Source of the DNA: Bacteroidales bacterium
GTDB taxonomy: Bacteria; Bacteroidota; Bacteroidia; Bacteroidales; Marinilabiliaceae
NCBI GenBank assembly: GCA_024401395.1
Contig: JAKSLD010000011.1
Span: forward strand, 47,035-111,034
Length of the DNA stretch: 64,000 nucleotides
Direction: 5' to 3'
Position numbers and translations under genes: made by a program
Shown here: positions 37,712-48,731 of the stretch, in pieces
Layout: each line of letters begins with the position of its first letter
Numbering within the stretch: position 1 is the first letter of the stretch
Notes under the pieces: model-generated
Database searches by the model: none
Seen by the model: the letters and a program-made list of their open reading frames with translations, nothing else
Told to the model about the DNA's origin: nothing

Positions 37712-39207
37712 TAGTGTGCTATGTCGTAAATATCTTTTATTTGGTTATTCTTACCTCGTTTACTGATCTCCTGTTTATAGCTTATCATTTGGGTAGCTAT
37801 AGCCTGTTCGATTTTTTCTGTTGGACTTGGAGCAGGAGCCAGACTGATGCGACCATCAGGGTCTATGAGAAAATAAGTAGGTAATGCTACCACCCTGTAA
37901 TCGGACAAGATAGACTGCTGAGTGATATAGGTAAGAGGCAACCAAGGATGCTTAGCGTTTTTCATACGAGCAGCAAGACGGTCGCTCTTCTCATCGGTAA
38001 AGATGCCGACAACTTGGATATCCTTCTGATATTTAGTTTGCATAGCATCGAGAGCTGCCATATCCTTGCGTGCGGCGAAATTTTCTGAGTGCAAGAAGCC
38101 TATGTAGACCCATCTTCCCTTCATTTTTGAGAGAGTTACCTCTTTGCCCTTCATATCGAGGAGGGTAAAATCTGGAGCAAGAGTCTTTGGGTGCAGATGG
38201 TTCTTTTTGTCGAGTATATTCTGAGCCAATAGCTTGGTCTCGCTGTAGTTGCCATTTTGGATTGCGCTATTAAGTAGGTCATCCATAAAAGATTCGGAAA
38301 TCTCCTGACTATAATAGCTGTCATAAATACCCATCAGTAAAAGATGGTCGGACACCTTACGTTTAAAGTACGTCGTATCAGTCTGTAAAGCAGCAGATAT
38401 AGTGTTGAAATTAGCATTTACTGCACGAATAGCCTTGCGGCATTTCTCCTTAGCGTCGGTGTAGATAGAAATAGAGCTGAGAAAATTTGGGCAGATCATC
38501 TGAAGTGTCTGCCAGTATGATGGTAGCCCAAGAGCTAGAGCGTTGTCCTTACTGTAGTATTTAGAGATGACGCTCCTTACATTACCCATTCTAGGCGTAG
38601 CATACAACTGAGCCTTGCGGTAGTGGACATACTCCTTGAAATATGGCAGCTTGCAGTCGATAGCCTTAGCCATACTGTCGCATTTGATAATGAGTTTGTC
38701 CGCTAATTTCCGGTCATTATATCTGGCAAGTCGTACTATATTCTGGGAATATAGATTCTGCCACCAACCCTCGAAATTGCGTATCGAGATATTCAGTTTT
38801 GAAGGTTCAGAGACAATACCAACCTCAATAAGTTCCTGCTTGTAGAAAGGGTTAAACCTATCTGCGTCTGGGCGAGCCTTGAAAGGAGGAAGGACCAGAT
38901 GATAGTCCTTTCCAGACTCAAGATAGATATATGCCTTATATGCACCTAGCTCCATAAAAGCATATCTTACACCTGGCTGTTGTAAATCGACTTGACAATC
39001 GAAATTGCCATTGTCGTCAACATCTATTACACCCAGTGCCATTTTGTCTCTGGTAATATAATCCTTATAGACAAAAACCTCTATATGGAAACCAGAATAC
39101 TGGAGTGCTCGGCCGTGTAGGTGCACATTATTAGCATCTGCTACCTGTGCATGGAGCATAGGTAGCAGAGCAATAATAACTGTTATAAGTGTAAGAATTC
39201 TTTTCAA
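37711..39207 (-). CDS. TlpA-like thioredoxin-domain protein with DUF4369-like N-terminus
   Basis: About 498 residues from a TTG at 39207, which begins a signal peptide ([21 protein letters not shown]); a GTG at 39237 is the alternative and would overlap the preceding gene. The C-terminal domain is TlpA/AhpC-like ([29 protein letters not shown]), but the usual CxxC is replaced by HSENFAA, so it is unlikely to be a standard thiol reductase. The N-terminal half is the lipid-anchored beta-sandwich common in Bacteroidota. Confidence 0.8.
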   Translation of the reverse strand: MKRILTLITVIIALLPMLHAQVADANNVHLHGRALQYSGFHIEVFVYKDYITRDKMALGVIDVDDNGNFDCQVDLQQPGVRYAFMELGAYKAYIYLESGKDYHLVLPPFKARPDADRFNPFYKQELIEVGIVSEPSKLNISIRNFEGWWQNLYSQNIVRLARYNDRKLADKLIIKCDSMAKAIDCKLPYFKEYVHYRKAQLYATPRMGNVRSVISKYYSKDNALALGLPSYWQTLQMICPNFLSSISIYTDAKEKCRKAIRAVNANFNTISAALQTDTTYFKRKVSDHLLLMGIYDSYYSQEISESFMDDLLNSAIQNGNYSETKLLAQNILDKKNHLHPKTLAPDFTLLDMKGKEVTLSKMKGRWVYIGFLHSENFAARKDMAALDAMQTKYQKDIQVVGIFTDEKSDRLAARMKNAKHPWLPLTYITQQSILSDYRVVALPTYFLIDPDGRISLAPAPSPTEKIEQAIATQMISYKQEISKRGKNNQIKDIYDIAH

Positions 39208-39218
39208 GAGACAGATAT

Positions 39219-40517
39219 TTATTTCATACGAGCCCACTTGATGAGGTCCTTGAACGTAGGTTTTTTACCATACATTAAAATACCGATACGGTAAACCTTA
39301 CCGGCGAACCAAGTGGTGAATACGAAAGATGCAATCAAGATAGTGATAGAGAGAATTAGCTCCCAAGCCTCAACTCCATTAGGAATGCGGGCGAGCATCA
39401 CTATTGGGGAGGTCAGCGGAATCATAGAGCCCCAGAACATAGCACCGCAGTTAGGGTCTTTCAGTCCGAAAGAAGAGACGATAATGATTGCCGCAATAAT
39501 AGGAAGGAGAATAGGAGTCTGAAGTTGCTGCGCGTCAGACTGTTGTTCGCAACCTGCAGCAATAGTAGCGTACAATGATGCGTAGAGGAAATATCCACCG
39601 ATGGTATAGATAACGAACATTGTAGCTATGAGTCCGATATTCATACCACTGATACTATTCATAATGTCTGTGGCAATATTGCTCTCTGGTACGTTTGCTG
39701 TGCCAATACCAGAAGTGTCAGGAGCAAAAGTTGAACCTAGTATTGCAGAGCCGATAGCCAACATAACGCCCCATATAGCTAACTGTGTAAGCGTAACTAA
39801 AGCGATACCGACTATTTTGCCCAGCATCAACTCCATTGGCTTTACTGTTGATGCCAATACTTCCATGATGCGGTTCTGTTTTTCCTCCATAACACCAGCG
39901 AATACCTGGGCACCTGAAAAAAGGATAACGAAATATATAAGCATAGCTGCAACCATACCTATGACAATGCCGACACCGGCATAGTCCTCAGTAGCTTCTC
40001 CACCGTCGGAAGATTCCTTCATGGTAGTAATGTTTACTCGTACGTTGTTCACGGCATTGATGAGAGAATCGACACCATTGCCCAATGCAGCGTATTCCTG
40101 AACCATATCGTGCTTTACCTTATCACGCAAGGTATATTCCATACTGCGTGTAATATCTATAGGAAGAGATTTTTCACTGAATACGTGAATGTTGTTCTTG
40201 TCTGTCGGATTGCCACTGATATGGAGCATAGCATCAAATCCCTTCTCTTGGTAGCTACTGCGAAGTCCATCAACGGTAACGTCAGAGATAAGCGTGTACT
40301 CTATCTCCTCTGTATTCGCCAGCACGCTTTCGTATTGTTTCGTCTCGTCAAGAACGGCAATCTTCTGGGTAGATACAGAGGAGAAAGCCATGATGATACT
40401 AGGAAGAAGCGCCATCAGCAGGAAGCCTAATGGCAAAAGTATTGATACTAGGATAAAACTCTTTTTGCGAACTCGGGTTACGTACTCGCGCTCTATGATA
40501 AGTCCTATTTTTGACAT
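39219..40517 (-). CDS. ABC-2 type permease (NatB-like)
   Basis: 432 residues. One N-terminal membrane helix, a large extracytoplasmic domain of about 130 residues, then five or six helices. EEKQNRIMEVLASTVKPMELMLGKIVGIA is the ABC-2 loop typical of NatB/YhaP. It works with the ATPase at 40544 to export an unknown substrate, perhaps sodium or a drug. Confidence 0.88.
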   Translation of the reverse strand: MSKIGLIIEREYVTRVRKKSFILVSILLPLGFLLMALLPSIIMAFSSVSTQKIAVLDETKQYESVLANTEEIEYTLISDVTVDGLRSSYQEKGFDAMLHISGNPTDKNNIHVFSEKSLPIDITRSMEYTLRDKVKHDMVQEYAALGNGVDSLINAVNNVRVNITTMKESSDGGEATEDYAGVGIVIGMVAAMLIYFVILFSGAQVFAGVMEEKQNRIMEVLASTVKPMELMLGKIVGIALVTLTQLAIWGVMLAIGSAILGSTFAPDTSGIGTANVPESNIATDIMNSISGMNIGLIATMFVIYTIGGYFLYASLYATIAAGCEQQSDAQQLQTPILLPIIAAIIIVSSFGLKDPNCGAMFWGSMIPLTSPIVMLARIPNGVEAWELILSITILIASFVFTTWFAGKVYRIGILMYGKKPTFKDLIKWARMK

Positions 40518-40543
40518 TTCCTTTATTTTTTAAGTGGTTAGAC

Positions 40544-41449
40544 TTATTTGTTATTTACCTGCTGAATAAAGATTTCCTCCATTGATGGTAGAATCTCTTT
40601 GAATTCAGACAACTCAACCGCATTGATGAGTTCACGGAGCATAGCGTTAGCATTCGCTTTGGTCGCAGATTTTACTATTGCCTCTGTCATGCCATCGTAA
40701 GCTTTCGCCGAGAGAATCTCAATTCCTTCAACTTTTTGTAGGTCGCTTTCTGTGCCTTGGAACGTGAGTGAGTATTTACCCTCCTTATATTGATTCTTTA
40801 TGGCCTTTACATTACCGTTAAGAACCACATGACTCTTGTTTATCAAGGAGATACTGTCACACACAGCCTCCACACTACCCATATTGTGTGTGGAGAAAAG
40901 AACTGTTGCTCCCTTGTCTCTTAGATTGAGAATTTCTTCTTTCAGAAGATTCGCATTAACCGGGTCAAAGCCAGAGAATGGCTCGTCGAAAATGAGAAGA
41001 CGTGGTTCGTGGAGAACAGTTACGATGAACTGTACCTTCTGCTGCATGCCCTTTGAGAGTTGCTCGACCTTTTTGTTCCACCAATCCCCGATTTCAAACT
41101 TGTCAAACCAGTATTTGAGGCGGACCTTAGCGTCATACTTGGATAAACCACGCAGACGAGCAAGGTAGATTGCTTCTTCGCCCACCTTCATCTTCTTGTA
41201 TAAACCACGTTCTTCGGGTAGGTATCCAATTTGACCTACGTCGGACATTGACATTTCGTGTCCGTCAAACAAAAGTGTACCAGAATCTTGATGCGTCATC
41301 TGGTTGAGGATGCGGATAAATGTTGTCTTGCCCGCTCCGTTCGGTCCGAGGAGCCCGTGTACAGCTCCCTCGGGAACTTCCATATTCAAGCCATCAAGTG
41401 CGACGTGTCCTGAATAAGCTTTTACAATACCTTTAGCTTCTATCAGCAT
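40544..41449 (-). CDS. ABC transporter ATPase (NatA/YhaQ-like)
   Basis: 301 residues. Walker A GPNGAGKTTFIR, the signature LSKGMQQKVQFI, Walker B LLIFDEPFSGFDP and the H-loop FSTHNMGS are present. The C-terminal domain of about 80 residues is of the DUF4162 type. It is the partner of the permease 26 bases downstream. Confidence 0.92.
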   Translation of the reverse strand: MLIEAKGIVKAYSGHVALDGLNMEVPEGAVHGLLGPNGAGKTTFIRILNQMTHQDSGTLLFDGHEMSMSDVGQIGYLPEERGLYKKMKVGEEAIYLARLRGLSKYDAKVRLKYWFDKFEIGDWWNKKVEQLSKGMQQKVQFIVTVLHEPRLLIFDEPFSGFDPVNANLLKEEILNLRDKGATVLFSTHNMGSVEAVCDSISLINKSHVVLNGNVKAIKNQYKEGKYSLTFQGTESDLQKVEGIEILSAKAYDGMTEAIVKSATKANANAMLRELINAVELSEFKEILPSMEEIFIQQVNNK

Positions 41450-41510
41450 TGTTTTGAGGTTGTTTTAGTATTACTAATGTGAATTATGTGTCTTTACGTG
41501 AAAGTCGATA

Positions 41511-44500
41511 TTACTTGAGTTTTATACCCATTATTATGACGTCGTCCATCTGCTCGTGGTTCCCCATCCACGTTTCAAACTCTTGTTCAAGTTTCTCTTG
41601 CTGTTCCTCCATAGGAAGTGTATATATCTCTTGTAATAATCTCTTAAGTTTGCCACTCGTGTACTTCTCTTCCATCATATTGAACTGGTCGGTGAAGCCG
41701 TCCGAGAATGCGTAGATAACATCGCCTGGAGCCAACTGTGTTGTCTCTTCTGTAAATTCGTTGCCGTTTCTGCGTTCACCTACGCTTCGACGGGTAGGAC
41801 GTATTTCGATGAATTTGTCCTTCTTGAAAATAAGAACTGGTCGACGTGCACCAGCAGAAACAAGTTCGCGTGTCGCAAGGTTTATGTCAAGAATTGCACA
41901 ATCCATACCATCCTGTGCCTCTACAACCTGATTCTTATTCAAGGTATGCTTGATATCCTGATCGATAACCTCAAGAAGCTTGGCTGGGTGTCGTAACTCT
42001 TCATTACGTACAGCATCGTTTATGACGGTAGTGACAATCATGCTCATGAATGCACCAGGTACACCGTGTCCTGTACAGTCGCCACAGCAGATGAGAAGGT
42101 GATCGTCATATTTGCCAACCCAATAGCAGTCACCACTGACTATAGCCTTAGGTCGGAATAGAAGGAATGAGTCTGCCAGATCGTATTCTTTCAGACATAA
42201 CCTTGATGGCAAGATGGCTGTCTGAATTCTGTTGGCATAGTTGATACTGTCTGTAATATCTTTGTTCTTACGTTCAATCTCAAATTTCTGACGCTGCAAC
42301 TGGGCTGTCTGACGCTGAACCTCTCTTTCCAGTTCTTCCTCTCTTTTCTTTATTACCTTTTCGCGGTTCTTGATGATGATGCGAATCAGGTAGTAGATAC
42401 CGAAAACCAATAGTATTGGGAAAAATATGGACTTCCAGAAAGGTTTGTCTATATGAATAGGAATTGTAATGATGTTTTCTGATTCGACACCGTTTGAGTT
42501 AATAGCCTTGGCGTGAAGTACGTAGTCACCGTCTGGCAGATAGTCGTACGACTTCTCTGAATTCATTGTCGGTGATGACCATTTTGGTTCTGAGTCATCT
42601 CCAATTTGTAGCCAGTACCTGTACATGACATTTGAAGGGTCTCGCATACAGATACCTACGAAGCTGAAATCGAACTTGTCTATATCTCTGAAATATGGAT
42701 ATCCTAAATCAATACCTTCTGAAGGTAGGTATTCTTCGCCTGAAACAACACTCCTCGTCTGGTTGATGATAGGAGCAATGTTACGCATATTGTCGAGCTT
42801 GGCCGAATAGTGAAGAATGCTGCTGTGTGATGCAAACCATACGTCGCCATCTTTGTCTGTAAAAGCATGGACATATTCTTGGTCGAAGCCCATAGCTGTA
42901 TTGAAACGTCGTATGGAATTTGACTTCAGGTCTATACATGAGAGACCTGGCTGGTGACAAACCCAAACTCGATTATGTCTGTCTGTAGTAATATCGTAGC
43001 AGAAATTCTTTTCTAGACCATTTATTGTAGTAATAGGTATAATCGAATCTGCTGACGCACAGAGAATACCATTGTTCATCGACAATAGCCACTTGATATT
43101 GTTGGCATCCATCGTCATCGATGGAACGTTAATAGGGTCTTCAGACAGACGGTGAACTTCCCACGTAGCATCTTCTGGAAGTTCGTTTTTAACGTCTGAA
43201 CTGGTCTCCAACATAGTGATACCACTATCTTTTGGACCTATCCATACTCGTGCAGAGTCGTCAATGAGGATATGGTTGATACAATTGTGTGGCAGACCGT
43301 TGTTTGTAGTGAAAACCTCACTTTGGTTGTTTATTGTCGAATACGCGATAAAGCCACCTTGTGTCGCAATGTAAAGAATCTTACCATGCATCACCATGTG
43401 GTTCACCATGTCTGTTGTTTTCGTCGGTGATGTGTAATGCAGTTTTTGGAAGTTCTTGTTACCGGCTTTCCTGTAGTATATGCCACTGTCTTCTGTACCT
43501 ACATATATAGTCTGATCTTTATCAATGAGAATGTCTGATACTGCCGTGTTAGGAAGACCGTACGATGAATCTAGATATTCATGATTCATAACGCACTGAC
43601 GGTCCATTTTCAGAAGACCACGGTTGAGACCAATCCACATATATTCGTCATCCACGCAGACGTCTGTTATTTTCCACTGCTGGAATCCTATCTCAGATAA
43701 CCTGTATTCAGAGAAATAGTTGTTTACCCATGAAATAGCACCTTCTCCGTATGTGCTGAACCAGAAAATACCTTCGCGGTCAACAGTAATATCAGATATG
43801 TAGTCGTTCCCCAAGCCGTTTTCTTTAGTCAAGGTCATCGTGGTAATGTAACGCTCGTTCAGCAGTGAGCGTTCCAGTTGCATTACGCCGCTTCCCCATG
43901 TCGCAAGGTACAACTTGCCATTTTCGTCTTCGTAGATATCTCTTATTGAGACAGATGGTGTTTCTCCACTAGGAGAGCATTGTGACGTACACTGCGCTAT
44001 CTCTGTAACGCCTTTGGTAAGACTGAAGTTGAAAATTCGACCGTCATCGGTTCCGACCCAATAGTGGCTGTTGTCTCTGGATGGTACAATGCATTGTACA
44101 GATTGATATTCCAAGTCTGGGAATGTCTCAATGTCACTTACTTTGCCGTCAACGTCTAACCTTACAAGCATAAGTCCATCGTTGGTGCCTAAGAGTATAT
44201 TATAGGTATTGATTGCCTGAAGCGCGTTGTATGTCTGACGACCGAAAATCTTGCGGTCGTGGTATTTCGTCAATTCAAACGAAGGAGATACCTTGATGAT
44301 GCCTTTGTTCTGTTCAATACACCAAATGTTGCCACGGTCATCAAGACAGAGTGACTTCAGTGGAGCCGATACGTCAGTAATATTGATTTTCTGAAACTTT
44401 GTGCCGTCGTAGAATGTAAGCTGACCGTTGCCGTGTCCCGACCATAGGTTGCCAGATTTGTCCATTGTCAGAGATGTCACATAGTCATCAGCTAGGGAAT

Positions 44501-44729
44501 CTGCTACAGTGTATGTTATCAATGATACACCATCAAAACGAGACAGTCCTTCTCCAGTAGCCATCCATAGAAATCCATTTTCGTCCTGAACCATGTCATA
44601 TACATAGTTGCTAGGTAGGCCCTTGGTGGCTGTGGAATACTTAGTCATGTTATACATCTGACCGCTCGCAGTGGTTAGTGAGAGCAGGCATAGTATTGCT
44701 AATCCAAGATATCTGGCTACTTGTCTCAT
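41511..44729 (-). CDS. Reporter-propeller sensor with SpoIIE-type phosphatase
   Basis: 1072 residues. A signal peptide is followed by about 640 residues of two-component-regulator propeller repeats (DENGFLWMATGEGLSRFDG and similar). Then come a Y_Y_Y-like domain, a membrane helix (PFWKSIFFPILLVFGIYYLI), a coiled coil, and a PP2C/SpoIIE domain with SGDCYW, CGDCTGHGVPGAF, AFSDGFTDQF and DDVIIMGIK. All expected metal-ligand Asp residues are present. It looks like a hybrid two-component sensor whose kinase has been replaced by a phosphatase. It may act with the kinase at 45614 in a partner-switch. Confidence 0.9.
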   Translation of the reverse strand: MRQVARYLGLAILCLLSLTTASGQMYNMTKYSTATKGLPSNYVYDMVQDENGFLWMATGEGLSRFDGVSLITYTVADSLADDYVTSLTMDKSGNLWSGHGNGQLTFYDGTKFQKINITDVSAPLKSLCLDDRGNIWCIEQNKGIIKVSPSFELTKYHDRKIFGRQTYNALQAINTYNILLGTNDGLMLVRLDVDGKVSDIETFPDLEYQSVQCIVPSRDNSHYWVGTDDGRIFNFSLTKGVTEIAQCTSQCSPSGETPSVSIRDIYEDENGKLYLATWGSGVMQLERSLLNERYITTMTLTKENGLGNDYISDITVDREGIFWFSTYGEGAISWVNNYFSEYRLSEIGFQQWKITDVCVDDEYMWIGLNRGLLKMDRQCVMNHEYLDSSYGLPNTAVSDILIDKDQTIYVGTEDSGIYYRKAGNKNFQKLHYTSPTKTTDMVNHMVMHGKILYIATQGGFIAYSTINNQSEVFTTNNGLPHNCINHILIDDSARVWIGPKDSGITMLETSSDVKNELPEDATWEVHRLSEDPINVPSMTMDANNIKWLLSMNNGILCASADSIIPITTINGLEKNFCYDITTDRHNRVWVCHQPGLSCIDLKSNSIRRFNTAMGFDQEYVHAFTDKDGDVWFASHSSILHYSAKLDNMRNIAPIINQTRSVVSGEEYLPSEGIDLGYPYFRDIDKFDFSFVGICMRDPSNVMYRYWLQIGDDSEPKWSSPTMNSEKSYDYLPDGDYVLHAKAINSNGVESENIITIPIHIDKPFWKSIFFPILLVFGIYYLIRIIIKNREKVIKKREEELEREVQRQTAQLQRQKFEIERKNKDITDSINYANRIQTAILPSRLCLKEYDLADSFLLFRPKAIVSGDCYWVGKYDDHLLICCGDCTGHGVPGAFMSMIVTTVINDAVRNEELRHPAKLLEVIDQDIKHTLNKNQVVEAQDGMDCAILDINLATRELVSAGARRPVLIFKKDKFIEIRPTRRSVGERRNGNEFTEETTQLAPGDVIYAFSDGFTDQFNMMEEKYTSGKLKRLLQEIYTLPMEEQQEKLEQEFETWMGNHEQMDDVIIMGIKLK

Positions 44730-44785
44730 AAATTGCAAATTCTTAGTACATCTTTAAATTGTACGTGTATACGTGCTTTTCGTTA

Positions 44786-44793
44786 CAAATTTA
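44786..44793 (-). promoter_or_regulatory. -7 box for the sensor-phosphatase gene
   Basis: On the minus strand this reads TAAATTTG, overlapping the thyA stop codon, 57 bases before the sensor start. Confidence 0.4.
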
Positions 44794-45585
44794 GACACTT
44801 ACTGCTCCCTTGATATGTGGGTGTGCTTCGTAATCTACCAACTCAAAGTCTTCGTATTTGAAATCTTCTATAGATGTAATGTCAGGGTTTATCTTCATTT
44901 TTGGAAGTGCGAACGGTGTGCGCTCTAGCTGAAGTTTTACCTGCTCTATGTGGTTGAGGTAGATATGTGTGTCTCCAAGTGTATGTACGAATTCTCCTGG
45001 CTGTAACCCGCAGACTTGTGCTACCATCATCGTTAGCAGGGCGTATGAGGCGATGTTGAATGGTACCCCAAGGAATGTGTCTGCACTGCGTTGGTATAGC
45101 ATACACGATAGTTTGCCGTTAGCAACGTAGAATTGGAACAGTAAGTGGCATGGTGGTAGTTGCATTTCGTCAATCTGCCCGACATTCCACGCGGAGACTA
45201 TATGACGACGTGAGTATGGATTGTTCTTGATGTCGCGTATCACATTGCCTAACTGGTCGATATGTCCGCCTTTGTAATCTGGCCATGAACGCCACTGATA
45301 TCCATAAACTGGACCTAGCTCTCCGTCTTCTTTGGCCCACTCATTCCAGATGCGTACCCCGTTTTCTTGCAGGTATGCCACATTGGTAGACCCTTTTATG
45401 AACCATAATAGCTCATGTATGATACTCTTGAGGTGAAGTTTCTTGGTTGTGAGGAGTGGAAACCCTTGCTGAAGGTCGAAACGCATCTGATGCCCGAATA
45501 CGCCGATCGTGCCTGTCCCCGTACGGTCTTCTCGCACAACGCCTTCGCTGAGTATCCTATTTAATAGGTCTAGATATTGTTTCAT
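44791..45585 (-). CDS. thyA: Thymidylate synthase
   Basis: 264 residues, identical in length to E. coli ThyA. Folate-dependent dUMP methylation to dTMP. The active-site Cys is in [12 protein letters not shown], and [17 protein letters not shown] is the conserved dUMP region. [20 protein letters not shown] is also typical. Confidence 0.97.
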   Translation of the reverse strand: MKQYLDLLNRILSEGVVREDRTGTGTIGVFGHQMRFDLQQGFPLLTTKKLHLKSIIHELLWFIKGSTNVAYLQENGVRIWNEWAKEDGELGPVYGYQWRSWPDYKGGHIDQLGNVIRDIKNNPYSRRHIVSAWNVGQIDEMQLPPCHLLFQFYVANGKLSCMLYQRSADTFLGVPFNIASYALLTMMVAQVCGLQPGEFVHTLGDTHIYLNHIEQVKLQLERTPFALPKMKINPDITSIEDFKYEDFELVDYEAHPHIKGAVSV

Positions 45586-45613
45586 TTCAATAATTATTAT
45601 CCAAGTTAATAAA

Positions 45614-46531
45614 TCAACTGAATACCTTCTGTATCCAAGATACTTTTTTGAAAGGTTCTGTCACTTTCTCTAAGTCTGCAAGCATATCTTTTGCATTTTG
45701 ATATCTGCCTTCTATGCCTCGCCTTAGTGTCTGCTCTATTTCTGCTTGCTCCATCTTTCTTGGAGGAATGCGAAATTGCTCTTTGTATGCTGCTTTGCTC
45801 AGACAGGCGAATAGGTCATCCGCCATCCTCGTAGGTTGCTTCATCGGGTAGGTCAACTGTAAGTTTACCAGTATCTCTGGGTTGCAGTCTGTATATGGCG
45901 CCTTCCCCATTATCAGCTGAAATAGCATGACGCTTAATGCAAAGAAATCTGACCAGGGCCCGACTAGACTGTTGTATTTCATCAGCATCTCTGGCGGAGA
46001 ATATACTAATGCAAATGCAGATCTTACTCCCGAATAGTCTGGGTATGGTGATGCTTGCTCAAAATCTATCAGTACGGCTTTCGTAAAGTCTGCCTTCGTC
46101 ACGTCTTCTTTTTCTGTATGAGGTATGATGACGTTCGATGGTTTGATGTCGCGATGTATTACCCCCGCAGCATGTAGCTTGTCTAATGCCTTGAGAATGG
46201 CACATCCCGCATCTATGAATTTTTGTTCGTCTACGTGCCGATAAAGCGATTTCTGAGTAAATATCGTCTTTAGGTCTGTCCCCTCTATCTTCTCTCTTAT
46301 AATGTATAAACCCTCACCAGGGACGTCTCGTACGTCTATGATGGGGGCTATATTGGGATGATGTATCTCCTTAACCCGTTCCAGAAGAGGGTGTAGCCTC
46401 TCTCCGTATCGGTCTATGCGCTTGATGGTTACTTCTTTGTCAGGATCGCTTAGGGGATACGCAATCTGCACTCCTCCAAATTTTCCTTTGGAGCCAAGAG
46501 AACCTGTTATTTCGTAACCATCAAGTGTCAC
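45614..46531 (-). CDS. Serine/threonine protein kinase
   Basis: 305 residues, kinase domain nearly end to end and no membrane segment. The Lys of VTIKR and the catalytic loop [13 protein letters not shown] are intact. The metal-binding loop reads DFEQA instead of DFG, the APE motif is SPPE, and the glycine loop ([11 protein letters not shown]) is unusual. It may be active with altered regulation. The neighbouring PP2C-type sensor could be its antagonist. Confidence 0.88.
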   Translation of the reverse strand: MTLDGYEITGSLGSKGKFGGVQIAYPLSDPDKEVTIKRIDRYGERLHPLLERVKEIHHPNIAPIIDVRDVPGEGLYIIREKIEGTDLKTIFTQKSLYRHVDEQKFIDAGCAILKALDKLHAAGVIHRDIKPSNVIIPHTEKEDVTKADFTKAVLIDFEQASPYPDYSGVRSAFALVYSPPEMLMKYNSLVGPWSDFFALSVMLFQLIMGKAPYTDCNPEILVNLQLTYPMKQPTRMADDLFACLSKAAYKEQFRIPPRKMEQAEIEQTLRRGIEGRYQNAKDMLADLEKVTEPFKKVSWIQKVFS

Positions 46532-46546
46532 AATTTTTTTCTTTTT

Positions 46547-47962
46547 TTATCGGCGGTTGTAGCCAAGTATTCTGAGCATGTCTTCTGGATTCTGCTCGTC
46601 GTTGAATAGGTAGTCTACCACTTGCCCGTTTTCGTCTCTGTCAATGACAATATGCTTTGGAGATGGAATTAGGCAATGTTTTATGCCTCCATAACCGCTG
46701 ATCGAATCTTGATATGCTCCCGTGTGGAAAAATCCTATGTAGAGAGGTTCTTCATCATCATTCTTAACAATAGGCATATAAACCTGCTGATTAAGATCTT
46801 CTGTGTTGTAATAGTCCGAATGGTCGCATGTGATACCACCAATGTTCACTCGCTGGTATGCTTTGTCCCATTTGTTACATGGCAGAAGGATGAATTTTTC
46901 GTTGATCGACCATGAGTCTGGAATAGTGGTCATCAGACTGTTGTCTATGAGATACCACAACTCTGTGTCGTTCTGCTGCTTAGCTTCTACAACCTTGAAA
47001 ATGACAGCTCCAGATTCGCCTACTGTGTATTTGCCAAACTCGGTGATGATGTCTGGATTGTCTATCTCTTCGTTCATGCACATCTCCGAAATGTTGCGCA
47101 CAAGCTCATTGACTATATATTTATAGTCATACTCAAAACCGAGATTGTTTCTGATAGGAAGACCTCCTCCAAGGTCTATGATATGCAGGCTCTCGCTTTG
47201 TTTCTTCAACTCCGCATAAACTCCTAACGCCTTTTGGAAGACGCCCCAGTAGTAGATGTTGTCTTTTATGCCTGAGTCTACGAAGAAATGGAACAACTCA
47301 AGGTTGACTCTTGGGTTGTCTTTTATCTTTTCGTTGTAGAACTTGATAATCTCTGATGGGCGGATGCCTAGTCTCGATGTATAGTAGGCTGCCTGTGGCT
47401 CTTCGTCAATGGCCATTCGTATGCCGACATTCACTACATCGTTCTTCACTACATTCAGCAGTCGGTCAAGCTCTCCCTTTGAGTCTAGTACCGTGATGCA
47501 GTTCTTGAACCCAAGGTCCATTATCATCTTTATCTTCTGTAGATATAGATCTGTCTTGAAGCCGTTGTTGATAATGATGATGTCTTTGCTGATAGAACCT
47601 TCCTCATACAACTCTCTCACAATGTCAAGGTCGTATGCCGAGGATGTCTCTAACTGTACCTGATAGCGTAGCGCCTCTTTCACAATGAATGAGAAGTGCG
47701 AACTCTTTGTACAGTAGCAGTATTTATAACTACCGCGGTAGCCTTGTTGCTTTATGGCCTTTGAAAAAAGGTTGCGAACGCGCTTAATCTGGTCGCCGAT
47801 CTTCGGAAGGTAGGTAATCTTCAATGGTGTACCATACTTCTCAATGATATAACGCAATGATACGTTATGGAAGAAAAGGTTACCGTTCTCTAGATCGAAT
47901 CCGTCTTGCGGAAAATAGTAAGTCTGATCTATGAGATCAAAATAGCTACCACGAGTTTTCAA
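46547..47962 (-). CDS. Arginine decarboxylase-like PLP enzyme, short form
   Basis: 471 residues, fold type III PLP decarboxylase. It is shorter than classic SpeA (about 630 residues) and typical of a Bacteroidota group annotated as arginine decarboxylase. The PLP Lys is likely in YKYCYCTKSSHFSF. IIDLGGGLPIRNN is the phosphate-binding glycine loop. The start is a TTG; no ATG lies upstream in frame. Substrate not certain. Confidence 0.8.
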   Translation of the reverse strand: MKTRGSYFDLIDQTYYFPQDGFDLENGNLFFHNVSLRYIIEKYGTPLKITYLPKIGDQIKRVRNLFSKAIKQQGYRGSYKYCYCTKSSHFSFIVKEALRYQVQLETSSAYDLDIVRELYEEGSISKDIIIINNGFKTDLYLQKIKMIMDLGFKNCITVLDSKGELDRLLNVVKNDVVNVGIRMAIDEEPQAAYYTSRLGIRPSEIIKFYNEKIKDNPRVNLELFHFFVDSGIKDNIYYWGVFQKALGVYAELKKQSESLHIIDLGGGLPIRNNLGFEYDYKYIVNELVRNISEMCMNEEIDNPDIITEFGKYTVGESGAVIFKVVEAKQQNDTELWYLIDNSLMTTIPDSWSINEKFILLPCNKWDKAYQRVNIGGITCDHSDYYNTEDLNQQVYMPIVKNDDEEPLYIGFFHTGAYQDSISGYGGIKHCLIPSPKHIVIDRDENGQVVDYLFNDEQNPEDMLRILGYNRR

Positions 47963-48054
47963 TTTACAAACGTTTTAATAATGATTGTAATGGAATAACC
48001 TTGAAATATGTATGAATTGTTTTGTTTGTACTGCTCAAGATGCTTGTGGCTCGC

Positions 48055-48711
48055 TTACTTGAACCAACCAACGATGGTCTGACTGCCAGTGACTTTGTCT
48101 TGGAGCTTGACGTCAATCTGGGTGCCGACAGGTAGGTACATGTCTACACGTGAACCAAACTTTATGAAACCCATCTGGGTCGACTGCTCTGCCTTCGAGC
48201 CTTCTTTCGAATATGTAACTATACGACGCGCTAGAGCTCCCGCTACCTGACGAACGAGAATCTTTGTCCCGTCGGGACGCTCTATGACTACCGACGAACG
48301 CTCGTTCTGTGTGCTCGACTTTGGTAGCCAGGCTGCCTTGAAATTGCCATTGTGGTGTCTGTAATATCTTATAATTCCCGAAATAGGATACCAGTTGATA
48401 TGCACATTGAATACTGACATGAAGATGGATACCTGTAGGCACTTGCATTTCAGCACTTCTGGCTCGTCTACCTCTTCTATGGCTACTACCGTACCATCCG
48501 CAGGGGCAACAATAGCGCCTTCTATCGTACTTACATGTCGCGTAGGTACACGGAAGAAACTGATAACAAGCATGGTGATTATGCCGAATATGGCCATGAT
48601 GATATATGTAGGCCATGTCAACCCCATTGTGTATATGCTGATTCCACAAATGGCGATGAAAGTAATGATCGCTATTGCGACGGTAGGGTATCCTTCTTTA
48701 TGGAGTTTCAC
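48055..48711 (-). CDS. psd: Phosphatidylserine decarboxylase
   Basis: 218 residues, short form of the enzyme with one or two N-terminal membrane segments. The pyruvoyl-forming Ser lies in FIKFGSRVDMYLPVG and the VVAPADGTVV region is conserved. It makes phosphatidylethanolamine. It lies 20 bases after cdsA in the same direction, forming a phospholipid unit. Confidence 0.92.
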   Translation of the reverse strand: MKLHKEGYPTVAIAIITFIAICGISIYTMGLTWPTYIIMAIFGIITMLVISFFRVPTRHVSTIEGAIVAPADGTVVAIEEVDEPEVLKCKCLQVSIFMSVFNVHINWYPISGIIRYYRHHNGNFKAAWLPKSSTQNERSSVVIERPDGTKILVRQVAGALARRIVTYSKEGSKAEQSTQMGFIKFGSRVDMYLPVGTQIDVKLQDKVTGSQTIVGWFK

Positions 48712-48731
48712 TATTGTTATGCGTTAAATGA

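Noticed and set aside
37711..39207. Active TlpA-type thiol reductase
   Set aside because: The C-terminal domain has HSENFAA where the CxxC should be.
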